64,000 bases of DNA from Paenibacillus sp. 19GGS1-52 (GCF_022369515.1 NZ_CP059724.1:1550001-1614000); one strand, 5' to 3'; shown: positions 43,205 through 52,838, counted from the stretch's first letter. A program made the numbers and translations. Notes: generated by a model not told the origin, from the sequence alone.

Positions 43205-43278
43205 TGTCCCGGGAGGGATTCGAACCCCCGACCGTGCGCTTAGAAGGCGCATGCTCTATCCGGCTGAGCTACCGGGAC
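43205..43278 (-). tRNA. tRNA-Arg(TCT), second copy
   Basis: A 74-base cloverleaf with acceptor GTCCCGG/CCGGGAC and anticodon loop CTTCTAA (TCT). It differs from the copy at 22569-22642 at the D loop (AGCCGG versus AGCTGG) and in the T stem (GGGGG/CCCTC versus AGGGG/CCCTT, a compensatory change). It lies in opposite orientation, 20.6 kb away. Confidence 0.97.
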
Positions 43279-43348
43279 ATGACAGAAAGACTGAAAAGCA
43301 AGCAAAATTTATGTTATCATACATAGAGATCAATTTCAACTTGTTTTT

Positions 43349-43376
43349 TTGAAGCTTGTCGTGGATATGCTATAAT
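43349..43376 (+). promoter_or_regulatory. promoter of the ysoA-like gene
   Basis: TTGAAG (43349-43354) and TATAAT (43371-43376) have 16-bp spacing and lie 34 bp before the TTG 43411. Confidence 0.6.
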
Positions 43377-43410
43377 CTACAATTGATAAAAGTTTCGGTG
43401 AGTTAATATA

Positions 43411-44361
43411 TTGGTGCAAGGAGGTGTCCTTATTAAGAATTCGAATTCCCCCGCCAAAGAGAATATCGTGCTGTTTCCGAAAACGCTGGATTATTATCAA
43501 ATTCAGCTGACGGTGATGCTGGAAAGTGAACGTTACGGGGAAGCGATAGAACTGCTTCGTTTTTTACTGTTGTGTCAGGGACAGGAAGAACGGCATTATG
43601 AGGAATGGAAATCTTTGCTGGAATGGCTGGTAACAGCATTTCCGACAGCTGCCCGGAACGGGGAAGTTGAAGGAGAATTTCAACGCGAGGAAGAAGATCT
43701 CAGGGAAGAGGATATGGCCCGGATTCTTGCCAAGGCGAAGTATGACGAAGATGCGGATTATCCTAATAAGCTGTTGCATCGAGTAATGAACGAACCTCTC
43801 TCCGAGGCTACGATTCTGGCACTGGAGCAGCTATCCTACCTAGAGGGCAGCAATGTTGACGAGGCACTGACTCTCTGGCTGCAGGGGAAGAATATCCATC
43901 CTCTGCTGCAATTCCGCACGCTGCAGACACTTCGCCGACGCGGAGTACAGGGAACCATTCAGTTAATTCGCGGACCTGAAGCTGCGCTGGTGGAAATTGA
44001 GAGCGTACCGTTGCAGAACGAAGAGTTTCCACCACAGGTAAGTCAGGTGCTGGAGCGTGTGGCTGTACAGGCTGAGATACACGAGCCTACACTGTATTAT
44101 TTTGCCCAGGAGCTCTGGGGACAGTTTGTCATGTCGATCTATGGGTCGACTGAGTACCGGACGCTGCTAGGTGGAGAAGATGCACTGCTGGACATCTGGG
44201 CAGGGGCATTGCATCAAATGGTTTCTGAGAGCCTAAATGGCACTCGTCTCGAGGAAGAGACCCGTGGTATGTACGGGATTACGGATGGCATGCGCTTTCA
44301 ATTTGAAGGGGCATATCGCTCTCTCAAGGGATTCGTAAAGACTTCTCTACTTGATAAATAA
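43411..44361 (+). CDS. TPR-like protein, YsoA position upstream of tig
   Basis: A 316-aa helical protein. Helix pairs such as YYQIQLTVMLESERYGEAIELLRFLL and LLQFRTLQTLRRRG suggest TPR-like repeats. In Bacillus subtilis the gene before tig is ysoA, also TPR-like, so a syntenic counterpart is inferred; direct homology cannot be tested. The start is unclear. TTG 43411 with GGTGAG eight bases upstream is the canonical choice, but a perfect AAGGAGGTG lies in frame just before an ATT codon at 43432. Confidence 0.72.
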   Translation: MVQGGVLIKNSNSPAKENIVLFPKTLDYYQIQLTVMLESERYGEAIELLRFLLLCQGQEERHYEEWKSLLEWLVTAFPTAARNGEVEGEFQREEEDLREEDMARILAKAKYDEDADYPNKLLHRVMNEPLSEATILALEQLSYLEGSNVDEALTLWLQGKNIHPLLQFRTLQTLRRRGVQGTIQLIRGPEAALVEIESVPLQNEEFPPQVSQVLERVAVQAEIHEPTLYYFAQELWGQFVMSIYGSTEYRTLLGGEDALLDIWAGALHQMVSESLNGTRLEEETRGMYGITDGMRFQFEGAYRSLKGFVKTSLLDK

Positions 44362-44468
44362 AGTAATGTTGTATATAATATAATGGTTATTCTGTGCGTA
44401 ATTTGCGTGATTATTTTGTAGTGAATTTGTAGTAAACATGTAACCTATTTTGGAGGGAAAAGTATAAT

Positions 44469-45815
44469 ATGAAAGCAACCTGGGAAAAAATAGAGAAGAA
44501 CCTTGGAGTTCTTGAAGTCGAAGTAGAAGCAGAGCGTGTAACTGCTGCACTAGACAAAGCTTTTAATAAAGTGGTTAAGAAAGCAAATGTACCTGGTTTC
44601 CGTAAAGGTAAAGTGCCGCGTCCGATTTTTGAATCCCGTTTCGGTGTAGAAAGCCTGTATCAAGATGCTATCGACATTCTCCTTCCTGAAGCTTATGGCG
44701 AAGCGGTTGAACAAACCGATATCTTCCCTGTAGACCGTCCTGAAGTAGATATCGAGCAATTTGCTAAAGGTCAACCATTTATCTTCAAAGCGAAGGTTAC
44801 GGTTAAACCAGAAGTGAAACTTGGCGAATACAAAGGCTTGGAAGTTCCAGTTCAGAAAGCAGAAGTTACTGAAGAAGAAATGGCTGCTGAGCTTGCTCGT
44901 CTGCAAGAACGTCATGCTGAACTCGTTGTTATTGAAGAAGGAACGGCAATTAACGGTGATATCGCAGTTATCGATTTTGACGGATCTGTTGATGGCGTGC
45001 AATTCGAAGGCGGACAAGCAGAGCGTCACTCCCTTGAACTAGGCAGCAATTCTTTCATTCCTGGTTTTGAAGAACAGGTTGTAGGCATGGGCACTGGAGA
45101 TCTTAAGGATGTTGAAGTTACCTTCCCTGATACTTACCATGCAGAGAACCTTCAAGGTAAAGTAGCAGTATTCAAAGTGAAGCTGCATGAAATCAAACGC
45201 AAACAGCTTCCTGAACTGGACGATGAATTTGCTAAAGATGTAAGTGAATTCGAAACTCTGGAAGAGTATTCTGCAGACCTCAAAGCACAGCTTGAATCCC
45301 GTAAACAGGATGAACTGAAGGGTGTTCGCGAAAATGCTGTTGTAGATTTGGCTGCATCTAACGCTGAAGTTGAAATTCCAGAATCGATGATTGCGAGCGA
45401 AGTTGAAACAATGGTTCGCGACTTCGACAACCGTCTTCGTCAACAAGGTATGAACATGGATATGTTCCTTAGCTTCTCGGGTCAGACTCGTGAAGATTTG
45501 CAGAACCAAATGAAGGGCGATGCTGAGAAGCGCGTTCGCAACAACTTGGTACTGGAAGTTATCGCTAAACAAGAGAACATTGAAGTTTCTGAAGAAGAAG
45601 TAACTCAGGAATTGGCTGATATGGCTGAATCCTTCAAACGTACACCTGATGAAATCCGCAACATTCTGGCAGCTAACGGTACATTGAACAGCCTGAATGA
45701 TGAAATTTCGTTGCGCAAAACGATTGAATTCCTCGTTAGCAATAGTGTGGAAGTTGAAGCACCGGCTGCTGAAGTGGTAGAAGAAGCTGTAACTGAAGAA
45801 GCAAACGCTGAGTAA
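44469..45815 (+). CDS. tig: trigger factor (peptidyl-prolyl isomerase chaperone)
   Basis: A 448-aa ribosome-associated chaperone. The ribosome-binding signature VPGFRKGKVPRPIFESRFG is at about residues 42-60. The FKBP domain starts at GDIAVIDFDGSVDG and contains GSNSFIPGFEEQVVGM. The helical C-terminal arms (EIPESMIASEVETMV; LQNQMKGDAEKRVRNN) complete the fold. The extra acidic tail VEEAVTEEANAE is normal. GGAGGGAAAAGTATA precedes the ATG. A strong terminator follows. Confidence 0.97.
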   Translation: MKATWEKIEKNLGVLEVEVEAERVTAALDKAFNKVVKKANVPGFRKGKVPRPIFESRFGVESLYQDAIDILLPEAYGEAVEQTDIFPVDRPEVDIEQFAKGQPFIFKAKVTVKPEVKLGEYKGLEVPVQKAEVTEEEMAAELARLQERHAELVVIEEGTAINGDIAVIDFDGSVDGVQFEGGQAERHSLELGSNSFIPGFEEQVVGMGTGDLKDVEVTFPDTYHAENLQGKVAVFKVKLHEIKRKQLPELDDEFAKDVSEFETLEEYSADLKAQLESRKQDELKGVRENAVVDLAASNAEVEIPESMIASEVETMVRDFDNRLRQQGMNMDMFLSFSGQTREDLQNQMKGDAEKRVRNNLVLEVIAKQENIEVSEEEVTQELADMAESFKRTPDEIRNILAANGTLNSLNDEISLRKTIEFLVSNSVEVEAPAAEVVEEAVTEEANAE

Positions 45816-45864
45816 TTAGCGACAGAATTGCCAGAACGGTCAAGTAAGTAGGCCTCCATAAACA

Positions 45865-45904
45865 ATAGAGAAGGCACGTATTTTTTAGTACGTGCCTTCT
45901 CTAT
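45865..45904 (+). terminator. terminator after tig
   Basis: ATAGAGAAGGCACGTA pairs perfectly with TACGTGCCTTCTCTAT. The short T-run downstream is TATAATTT. Confidence 0.85.
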
Positions 45905-46131
45905 ATAATTTGGGGAGCCATAGTCTTCTTGGGTATAATCTTGGAGTGTAAATTTAGGTACATATCTGCAGTTATGTAGCATTGGCATTTGCGGGAGAAA
46001 TGAGTTATACTCTCATCCACATAAGCAATTTAAATATCCACAGCAGTGAAAAAATGACATGGCGCTGTGAACGTGTTAAAATATTTTTGAAACGGAAAGA
46101 CTAATTTATATAGAGAAAAGAGGTTGGTGGC

Positions 46132-46722
46132 ATGAGTCTGGTACCAATGGTTGTGGAAACGACAAGTCGGGGAGAACGCTCATACGATATCTATTCCAGA
46201 TTGCTGAAGGATCGCATCATTTTCCTGAGTAGTGCGATTGACGATGATGTCGCCAATCTGGTTATAGCTCAATTGCTATTTCTTGCAGCAGATGACCCTG
46301 AAAAGGACATTCACTTGTACCTCAACTCGCCCGGTGGTTCTGTAACAGCCGGTATGGGTATATATGATACAATGCAATATATCAAACCGGATGTTTCAAC
46401 GATTTGTGTGGGTATGGCAGCAAGTATGGGATCACTGCTGTTGACAGCTGGGGCTCCAGGTAAAAGATTTGCTCTAACCAACGCTGAAGTGATGATTCAT
46501 CAGCCGCTTGGCGGAGTTCAGGGTCAAGCATCCGATATTCGTATTCATACGGACTGGATTATCAAGACCAAACAGAAACTCAATCAGATTTATGTAGAAC
46601 GCACAGGTCAGACCCTTGAAAAAATCGAACGGGATACAGACCGTGATAACTTCATGAGCGCGGAAGAAGCCAAGGAATACGGGCTTATTGATCAAGTACT
46701 TTCTTCACCGATCAAATCTTAA
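46132..46722 (+). CDS. clpP: ATP-dependent Clp protease proteolytic subunit
   Basis: A 196-aa serine peptidase that forms the tetradecameric barrel. Catalytic Ser is in [11 protein letters not shown], His in [12 protein letters not shown] and Asp in [15 protein letters not shown]. The opening [32 protein letters not shown] matches the family. It directly precedes clpX, 12 bp away, as an operon. In Bacillus subtilis clpP lies elsewhere, so tig-clpP-clpX follows the E. coli order. No CtsR box was seen upstream. Confidence 0.97.
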   Translation: MSLVPMVVETTSRGERSYDIYSRLLKDRIIFLSSAIDDDVANLVIAQLLFLAADDPEKDIHLYLNSPGGSVTAGMGIYDTMQYIKPDVSTICVGMAASMGSLLLTAGAPGKRFALTNAEVMIHQPLGGVQGQASDIRIHTDWIIKTKQKLNQIYVERTGQTLEKIERDTDRDNFMSAEEAKEYGLIDQVLSSPIKS

Positions 46723-46734
46723 AGGGGTGGTTAG

Positions 46735-47991
46735 ATGTTTAAATTTAATGATGAAAAAGGTCAGCTGAAATGTTCCTTCTGCGGCAAATCACAAGAGCAG
46801 GTTCGTAAGCTTGTAGCAGGACCAGGCGTTTATATATGTGACGAATGTATCGAATTGTGCACTGAAATTGTGGAAGAAGAGCTTGGATCTGAGGAAGAAC
46901 TGGATCTTAAGGATATTCCGAAACCAATGGAGATTCGCAATATTCTCGATCAATATGTAATCGGCCAAGAACAGGCGAAGAAATCATTGTCCGTGGCAGT
47001 TTATAATCACTATAAGCGAGTGAACAGTCAGAGCAAGATTGAAGACGTTGAACTCACGAAGAGTAATATTCTATTGCTCGGTCCAACGGGTTCGGGTAAG
47101 ACACTGCTAGCGCAGACGATGGCGAAGATCATCAACGTTCCTTTTGCCATAGCGGATGCTACTTCCTTAACGGAAGCTGGTTATGTTGGTGAAGATGTAG
47201 AGAATATTCTGCTGAAACTGATCCAGGCTGCTGATTATGATGTGGAGAAAGCAGAACGCGGTATCATCTATATTGATGAGATTGACAAAGTAGCACGCAA
47301 ATCCGAGAACCCGTCCATTACCCGTGACGTATCTGGAGAAGGCGTACAACAGGCGCTCTTGAAGATTCTGGAAGGAACTGTAGCTTCCGTACCTCCGCAA
47401 GGTGGACGTAAGCATCCGCATCAGGAATTCATTCAGATCGATACGACGAACATTCTGTTTATCGTTGGCGGTGCTTTTGATGGTCTGGAGCAAATGATCA
47501 AACGCCGTATCGGCAAAAAAGTCATTGGCTTCAATTCAGCAGTTGAAGGACAAAAGGATCTGAAGACTGGCGAATACCTCTCTATGGTATTGCCGGAAGA
47601 TCTGCTCAAATTCGGACTTATTCCTGAGTTTGTAGGTCGCCTGCCGATTATCTCGACTTTGGAGCCGCTTGACGAGAATACACTGGTACGTATTCTTTCC
47701 GAGCCGAAGAACGCGCTCACGAAGCAGTATATCAAGCTGCTGGAAATGGATAACGTTGCGCTGAAGTTTGAGCCGCTGGCCCTGGAAGCTATAGCCAAGG
47801 AAGCGATCAAACGCAATACGGGAGCCCGTGGACTGCGCGCCATTATCGAGAGCATCATGCTGGATGTGATGTATGAGGTTCCTTCACGCGATGATATCAA
47901 GGATTGCATCATCACAGAGAAGGTCGTTCAGGATAAGTCTATGCCTGAGCTAGGGATCAAGAAAGACAAGAAGCAAGAGGAAAGTGCCTAA
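46735..47991 (+). CDS. clpX: ATP-dependent Clp protease ATP-binding subunit ClpX
   Basis: A 418-aa AAA+ unfoldase. The zinc-binding domain has [11 protein letters not shown] and C..C in [10 protein letters not shown]. Walker [16 protein letters not shown] and Walker [15 protein letters not shown] are intact, as is the RKHPHQEF pore loop. The tripeptide loop for ClpP docking (IGF-type) reads KVIGFNS. It feeds substrates to ClpP. An AAAGGGGTGGTTAG site precedes the ATG. Confidence 0.97.
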   Translation: MFKFNDEKGQLKCSFCGKSQEQVRKLVAGPGVYICDECIELCTEIVEEELGSEEELDLKDIPKPMEIRNILDQYVIGQEQAKKSLSVAVYNHYKRVNSQSKIEDVELTKSNILLLGPTGSGKTLLAQTMAKIINVPFAIADATSLTEAGYVGEDVENILLKLIQAADYDVEKAERGIIYIDEIDKVARKSENPSITRDVSGEGVQQALLKILEGTVASVPPQGGRKHPHQEFIQIDTTNILFIVGGAFDGLEQMIKRRIGKKVIGFNSAVEGQKDLKTGEYLSMVLPEDLLKFGLIPEFVGRLPIISTLEPLDENTLVRILSEPKNALTKQYIKLLEMDNVALKFEPLALEAIAKEAIKRNTGARGLRAIIESIMLDVMYEVPSRDDIKDCIITEKVVQDKSMPELGIKKDKKQEESA

Positions 47992-48025
47992 GCTTTCCTT
48001 ACGTTTTAACAATACATGCCACAGT

Positions 48026-48077
48026 CTCCACCTTTCTTCCGCTTTCCCGCTTCAACGGCGGGAGCGAAGGGGTGGAG
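48026..48077 (+). other. long structured leader of ispG
   Basis: CTCCACC (48026-48032) pairs with GGTGGAG (48071-48077), and the inner CCCGC (48046-48050) pairs with GCGGG (48058-48062), with extra matching. There is no T-run. It may be an mRNA 5' structure or processing site. It overlaps an upstream open frame that is not used. Confidence 0.5.
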
Positions 48078-48102
48078 CTTTGGCGTTATGGGGGAGAAAA
48101 TC

Positions 48103-49245
48103 ATGTTCTTGAGACATCAGACACGTCCTGTCAACGTTGGCGGGCTCATTATTGGGGGAAACAACGAGGTTGCTATTCAAAGCATGTGTACCACCAAAAC
48201 TGCAGATGTCGAAGCGACTGTAGCTGAAATATTGCGGCTGGAGGAAGCCGGCTGTCAACTGGTGCGAGTAACGGTCAACAATGAAGAGGCCGCTGCAGCC
48301 ATTAAGGAAATCAAGAAGCAGATTCATATCCCGCTAGTAGCAGATATTCATTTTAACTATAAGTTAGCACTGTTAGCTATAGAGAACGGTATCGACAAGG
48401 TACGTATTAATCCCGGTAATATTGGCCGTCGTGATAAGGTAGAAGCCGTGGTTCAGGCTTGCAAAGAGAAAGGTATCCCCATCCGGATCGGCGTAAACGC
48501 CGGTTCCTTGGAGAATCATCTGCTGGAGAAATACGGTTACCCCACACCGGAAGCTATGGTTGAGAGCGCCCTATTTCATATTGGAATTCTAGAAGAGCTG
48601 GATTTCCACGACATTATCGTTTCTTTAAAAGCATCCGATGTACCTATGGCCATCGAAGCCTATCGCCAAGCAGCACAAGTTATCCCGTATCCGCTGCATC
48701 TGGGCATTACTGAATCCGGCACGTTATTCGCCGGTACAGTCAAGAGCTCGGCAGGTATAGGTGCGCTGCTCTCTATGGGCATTGGCAGCACCGTACGTAT
48801 CTCGCTCAGTGCTGATCCAGTCGAAGAGGTCAAGGTAGCACGTGAGCTGCTCAAGACTTTCGGTCTGATCTCGAATGCGGCAACACTGATCTCTTGCCCG
48901 ACCTGTGGACGCTTGGATATTGACCTGTTCTCCATCGCTAACGAGGTGGAAGAATACATCTCCAAGCTCAAGGTGCCGATTAAGGTATCCGTACTAGGTT
49001 GTGCCGTTAACGGCCCTGGTGAAGCCCGTGAAGCCGATATCGGTATCGCCGGCGCCCGTGGCGAAGGATTGTTGTTCCGCTATGGAGAAATGATCCGCAA
49101 AGTACCGGAAGCGGATCTCGTTTCCGAGCTGAAGAAAGAGATTGATGCTATCGTTGTGGAGTATGAGGCGACGGGTGAGATCCCTGGCCGTAAGCATGCT
49201 AATCTTGCACCGCCGGTGCAAGCGGGAAATGCAGGGAAGAACTGA
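48103..49245 (+). CDS. ispG: flavodoxin/ferredoxin-dependent HMBPP synthase IspG (GcpE)
   Basis: A 380-aa iron-sulfur enzyme of the MEP isoprenoid pathway, converting MEcPP to HMBPP. The opening [11 protein letters not shown] and the [15 protein letters not shown] segment are typical. The [4Fe-4S] ligands are in [12 protein letters not shown] and [12 protein letters not shown]. The ATG at 48103 is chosen because GGGGGAGAAAATC precedes it; a frame extension to 48016 crosses the hairpin. In other Bacillales ispG is not part of the clp/lon region, so its place here is unusual. Confidence 0.95.
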   Translation: MFLRHQTRPVNVGGLIIGGNNEVAIQSMCTTKTADVEATVAEILRLEEAGCQLVRVTVNNEEAAAAIKEIKKQIHIPLVADIHFNYKLALLAIENGIDKVRINPGNIGRRDKVEAVVQACKEKGIPIRIGVNAGSLENHLLEKYGYPTPEAMVESALFHIGILEELDFHDIIVSLKASDVPMAIEAYRQAAQVIPYPLHLGITESGTLFAGTVKSSAGIGALLSMGIGSTVRISLSADPVEEVKVARELLKTFGLISNAATLISCPTCGRLDIDLFSIANEVEEYISKLKVPIKVSVLGCAVNGPGEAREADIGIAGARGEGLLFRYGEMIRKVPEADLVSELKKEIDAIVVEYEATGEIPGRKHANLAPPVQAGNAGKN

Positions 49246-49303
49246 CAGGATCTAAATTTATTGCTTATTGAAATTTTAGTTATTTCATAACTGCTGTGGC
49301 GAA

Positions 49304-49358
49304 GAACGCCCCATTGTGCACCGGTTTATCCGGCTGCGCTAATGGGGCGTTTTTTTTA
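49304..49358 (+). terminator. terminator after ispG
   Basis: AACGCCCCATT (49305-49315) pairs with AATGGGGCGTT (49341-49351), followed by eight T residues. Confidence 0.88.
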
Positions 49359-49387
49359 TCTAACGGTCTACCGTCGTGCTGTTACCC

Positions 49388-49620
49388 TGAACCCAGTGTC
49401 CAGTGGTGCCCATTGCGCCGTGCACATTGTGCCGTGCCCAGTGCCCAATGCCCAATGCGCTGTGCTGTTTATCTACTGCCCAAGTACCCACTGTGCTGTT
49501 TACCCAATGCCCATTGCGCCGTGCTGTTTATCCAGTGCCCAAGTACCCACTATGCTGTGCCGTCGACCCCGTACCCTTTACTCTGTACTCTTTACTCTGT
49601 ACCGTCTACACCCATCGCGC
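49388..49620. repeat. degenerate CCCA-type tandem repeat
   Basis: About 230 bp is made of imperfect repeats of GTGCCCA, ATGCCCA, AAGTACCCACT and GTGCTGTTTAT. The unit GTGCTGTTTATC..GCCCAAGTACCCACT appears twice. Three overlapping plus-strand frames are open through it, but no start site or protein-like composition supports translation. Confidence 0.75.
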
Positions 49621-49670
49621 CTAGCCGTCGTAATCAACCACTCGGGGTCGCCTTAGAAGGACATTATTGA

Positions 49671-49858
49671 ATTAAAGGGAATTTCTCCCTCTAAAATCAC
49701 GAAAAAGAGCTTTAAACGGTCATTAGAGGGAATTTCCCCCTCTAAAATCAGGATATATAGCTAAAACGGGGTATTTCCTGAAAATTAGAGGGAGAAATCT
49801 CCGCTAAATGTGCTTTTCTAGATAATTCTTAATATTTAAAGGGAGAAATTCCCTGTAA
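49671..49858. repeat. four imperfect palindromes TTAGAGGGA..TCCCTCTAA
   Basis: Copies start at about 49671, 49722, 49784 and 49835, with 51-62 bp spacing. The best copy reads ATTAGAGGGAATTTCCCCCTCTAA. The last two have the centre GGGAGAAAT. They are intergenic with no T-run. Probably a dispersed palindromic repeat family. Confidence 0.7.
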
Positions 49859-49922
49859 CTCGACAGGGTTTCTACATATGCATTTGTTTTTTTCACTTAT
49901 ATCTTGAATGGAGGAAGAACAA

Positions 49923-50594
49923 ATGAATTACGAACAAGCGCATGAGGAATTTATTCAGCAGTATGTGGCCTGTAGAACAGGAGAACGACGTGGGAGGCTG
50001 GAGAGAGGGCATCGGCATGCGGAAGAGTTGTTTTTAAGGAATGTTTGGTGGCCCCTGCGTAGTAATTTCGATGATTTGCACCCTGAGTATGAGATACTGG
50101 ATTGGCGTGGACGTTCTTATTTTGCAGACTTTGCTTTCTTGCCGGGTCCCGTCAAGATCTTATTGGAGATTAAAGGCTTTGCTACTCATGTAAGAGACAT
50201 GGACAGGCAAAAATATAGCAATGAGCTGAATCGCGAAACTTTTCTGAGTGGATTAGGGTATCAAGTCCTTTCATTTTCTTACGAAGACGTGGAGCAACGT
50301 CCTGAACTGTGCATCACGCTGCTGCGTATGGTGCTGAGCAGATATCAGACCCTAGGGGCGCCGATAGGTAGAGTATTGCTTATTGAGAAAGAAATCATCC
50401 GTTTCGCCGTTCAACATACTGGAATGATTCGGCCCAAAGATGTGGCGGACTATTTTGAAATGGACCCCAAAACGGTACGTTTAATGCTCTCGAAATTATG
50501 CGATAAAGGCTGGCTTAACTCTGTGAAAGTGGGGAGAGGTATCAGAATAGTTGGGTACATGCTGGCACGTGATGTTCTTTATTATTGGGATTGA
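49923..50594 (+). CDS. PD-(D/E)XK-like protein (DUF559-type) with C-terminal winged helix
   Basis: A 223-aa protein. The central domain has the order D (in SYFADFAFLP), then E-X-K in LLEIKGF, then GYQVLSFSYEDV, as in very short patch repair/DUF559-type PD-(D/E)XK nucleases. The C-terminal 60 residues are a winged helix (IRPKDVADYFEMDPKTVRLMLSKLCDKGWL). It has no toxin or methylase partner nearby. ATG 49923 has a GGAGGAAGAACAA site. It could be a nuclease or a DNA-binding relic; function is unknown. Confidence 0.7.
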   Translation: MNYEQAHEEFIQQYVACRTGERRGRLERGHRHAEELFLRNVWWPLRSNFDDLHPEYEILDWRGRSYFADFAFLPGPVKILLEIKGFATHVRDMDRQKYSNELNRETFLSGLGYQVLSFSYEDVEQRPELCITLLRMVLSRYQTLGAPIGRVLLIEKEIIRFAVQHTGMIRPKDVADYFEMDPKTVRLMLSKLCDKGWLNSVKVGRGIRIVGYMLARDVLYYWD

Positions 50595-50755
50595 TACTTA
50601 TGGAGTGGGTCATACTTTATTGAATACTCTGCAACAGTTTGCCCGTGGGTAACAAATCCGCCTAGAAACGTTTACTAATTACCGAAACGGCTATACTACC
50701 TAGTAGTAGCCGAGGTTTAGGAAAGGTAGACTGAAATGAAACAGGGGGATGACCT

Positions 50756-52465
50756 ATGGGATTAAGTTTATTGCTGATGATCGTGCAGCTCTTTTTTGCA
50801 CTGGTTATCGGCGTTTATTTTTGGAACCTGCTGCGGGGACAGAAGAGCAATAAGACAGCGGTGGACCGGGAGTCGCGCAAGGAGCTGGATAAGCTGCGGA
50901 AAATGCGGATGATCTCCCTGACCAAGCCATTGTCGGAGAAGACACGACCAGCTTCAATTGGAGATATTGTTGGGCAAAAAGATGGCCTGCGCGCCTTAAA
51001 GGCCGCTTTATGCAGCGCTAATCCGCAGCATGTGATCATCTACGGTCCGCCGGGGGTAGGGAAAACTGCTGCCGCACGTGTAGTTATGGAGGAAGCGAAG
51101 AAAAATGCTTTCTCTCCCTTCAAGAGCGATGCTAAGTTCACTGAGATTGATGCTACCACTGCCCGCTTCGATGAGCGGGGTATTGCCGATCCGCTCATCG
51201 GTTCAGTGCATGATCCGATCTATCAGGGGGCTGGAGCGATGGGAGTGGCAGGGGTGCCGCAGCCGAAGCCGGGCGCTGTAACCAAAGCGCATGGAGGAAT
51301 ATTGTTTCTTGATGAGATCGGAGAGCTTCATCCGATTCAGATGAATAAGCTGCTTAAGGTACTGGAGGACCGAAAGGTGCTATTGGAGAGTGCTTATTAT
51401 AACTCAGAGGATAGCAATACACCTGCTTATATCCATGATATTTTTCAGAATGGGCTGCCCGCGGATTTCCGGCTGGTCGGGGCAACTACGCGCTCACCAG
51501 ACGAGATTTCGCCTGCGCTACGTTCCCGCTGTATGGAGATCTATTTCCGTCCGCTGCTGCCGGATGAGATTGCGGTTATTGGCCGGGATGCCATACAGAA
51601 GATCGGCCTGAAGCCGAGTCCGGAAGCCGTTATGGTAGTGCAGCAATATGCCACGAATGGTCGCGAGGCAGTCAATATGATCCAGTTGGCTGCGGGATTG
51701 GCGTTGACAGAGCAGCGGGATACGCTGAACGCTGCTGATGTTGAGTGGGTAGCGGGCAGCAGCCAGCTGCAGCTGCGTACGGAGCGCAAGATTCCGACTA
51801 CTCCGCAGATAGGATTAGTGAATGGGCTTGCGGTGTACGGGCCCGGTATGGGAACACTACTGGAAATTGAGGTATCAGCCGCACCCGCCGCCAAAGGTCA
51901 GGGCAGGCTGAATGTGACCGGAGTTGTCGATGAAGAAGAGATTGGTGGAGGCTCGCGCACGATCCGGCGAAAGAGCATGGCCAGAGGCTCAGTGGAGAAT
52001 GTGCTGACTGTACTGCGCAGAATGAATTTGGAGCCGGATCGTTATGATCTGCATGTGAATTTTCCTGGCGGAACACCGATTGATGGACCGTCGGCAGGAG
52101 TTGCAATGGCGGTGGCCATCGTCTCCGCAATCCGGGGTTTACCGGTGGATAATACAGTAGCAATCACCGGGGAGATCGGTATCCATGGGCGGGTGAAGCC
52201 AGTCGGAGGAGTCATTGCCAAGGTGGAGGCAGCTTTTCAAGCGGGAGCCACAACAGTGCTTATTCCAAAAGAAAACTGGCAGACACTCTTCGCCGATCTC
52301 GCACCGCTGCAGGTCATTCCAGTGGAGACCGTGGAGGAAGTGTTCCGTCACCTGTTTGGCGCCCACACCGCCGATGTGAGACTGCCTGCGGTGGCAGGAG
52401 AGACGTTCTCGACTGCGTCTTCACTTCTGAAGGCTGATGCTGCGGGAGAGATAGCAAAAGGCTGA
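50756..52465 (+). CDS. lonB: ATP-dependent protease LonB
   Basis: A 569-aa membrane-tethered AAA+ serine protease. Residues 2-22 are one N-terminal membrane helix (LSLLLMIVQLFFALVIGVYF). Walker [13 protein letters not shown], Walker B ILFLDEIGELHPIQ and the sensor GATTRSPDEISPALRSRC define the ATPase. The C-terminal protease has Ser in GTPIDGPSAGVAMA and Lys in VKPVGGVIAKVEAA. In Bacillus LonB is a forespore protease encoded beside lonA, the same order as here. It begins after GAAACAGGGGGATGACCT. Confidence 0.93.
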   Translation: MGLSLLLMIVQLFFALVIGVYFWNLLRGQKSNKTAVDRESRKELDKLRKMRMISLTKPLSEKTRPASIGDIVGQKDGLRALKAALCSANPQHVIIYGPPGVGKTAAARVVMEEAKKNAFSPFKSDAKFTEIDATTARFDERGIADPLIGSVHDPIYQGAGAMGVAGVPQPKPGAVTKAHGGILFLDEIGELHPIQMNKLLKVLEDRKVLLESAYYNSEDSNTPAYIHDIFQNGLPADFRLVGATTRSPDEISPALRSRCMEIYFRPLLPDEIAVIGRDAIQKIGLKPSPEAVMVVQQYATNGREAVNMIQLAAGLALTEQRDTLNAADVEWVAGSSQLQLRTERKIPTTPQIGLVNGLAVYGPGMGTLLEIEVSAAPAAKGQGRLNVTGVVDEEEIGGGSRTIRRKSMARGSVENVLTVLRRMNLEPDRYDLHVNFPGGTPIDGPSAGVAMAVAIVSAIRGLPVDNTVAITGEIGIHGRVKPVGGVIAKVEAAFQAGATTVLIPKENWQTLFADLAPLQVIPVETVEEVFRHLFGAHTADVRLPAVAGETFSTASSLLKADAAGEIAKG

Positions 52466-52486
52466 CCGACGATAACTATAAAGGAG

Positions 52487-52519
52487 AAGCGGCAGATCAT
52501 CTGTCGCTTTCTTTTTTTG
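52487..52519 (+). terminator. terminator after lonB
   Basis: AGCGGCAGA pairs with TCTGTCGCT, followed by TTCTTTTTTT. Confidence 0.87.
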
Positions 52520-52838
52520 AAATATCAGGGTTGATATGTTTCACAGATAATTTACTTAATCTGATAGTTCTCGAAGAAGCGGGTACCGTCCATAATAGGA
52601 CAGCGAAGTCGTTCTTCTTGATACATCGTACATTTTAATATAGATTAGCCTGCTGAAGTACGTTAAGATAAGGCGTTGCCTCATAAAACAAGGGTCATAG
52701 TTGAGTTAAGGGCAACGCCTAATGGAAAATGTTAGAACACTATCGCTTTGAGCAGCGAGGCCGTTGGTGTTTTGAGGCTGCTTTTGTTAGAATGAGTACA
52801 TATGACACTACTTAAGAACCATGGGAGGTGCGAAAGCG
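52520..52838. other. lonB-lonA intergenic region with a long-loop inverted repeat
   Basis: No ORF is credible. AGGCGTTGCC (52671-52680) and GGCAACGCCT (52711-52720) form a perfect 10-bp inverted repeat with a 30-base loop and no T-run. The lonA site GGGAGGTGCG lies at the end. Confidence 0.5.

Noticed and set aside
49296..49670. Three overlapping plus-strand frames (73-124 aa) after ispG
   Set aside because: They read through a low-complexity CCCA repeat and a terminator, have no good ribosome binding site, and are rich in Cys and Pro because of the repeat.
49671..49858. Palindromes considered as a CRISPR array
   Set aside because: Repeats are degenerate, only four copies, unequal spacing and no cas genes.
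49923..50594. Restriction-modification or anti-phage defence system around the PD-(D/E)XK-like gene
   Set aside because: No methyltransferase, specificity subunit or other defence gene is adjacent; both flanks are housekeeping genes.
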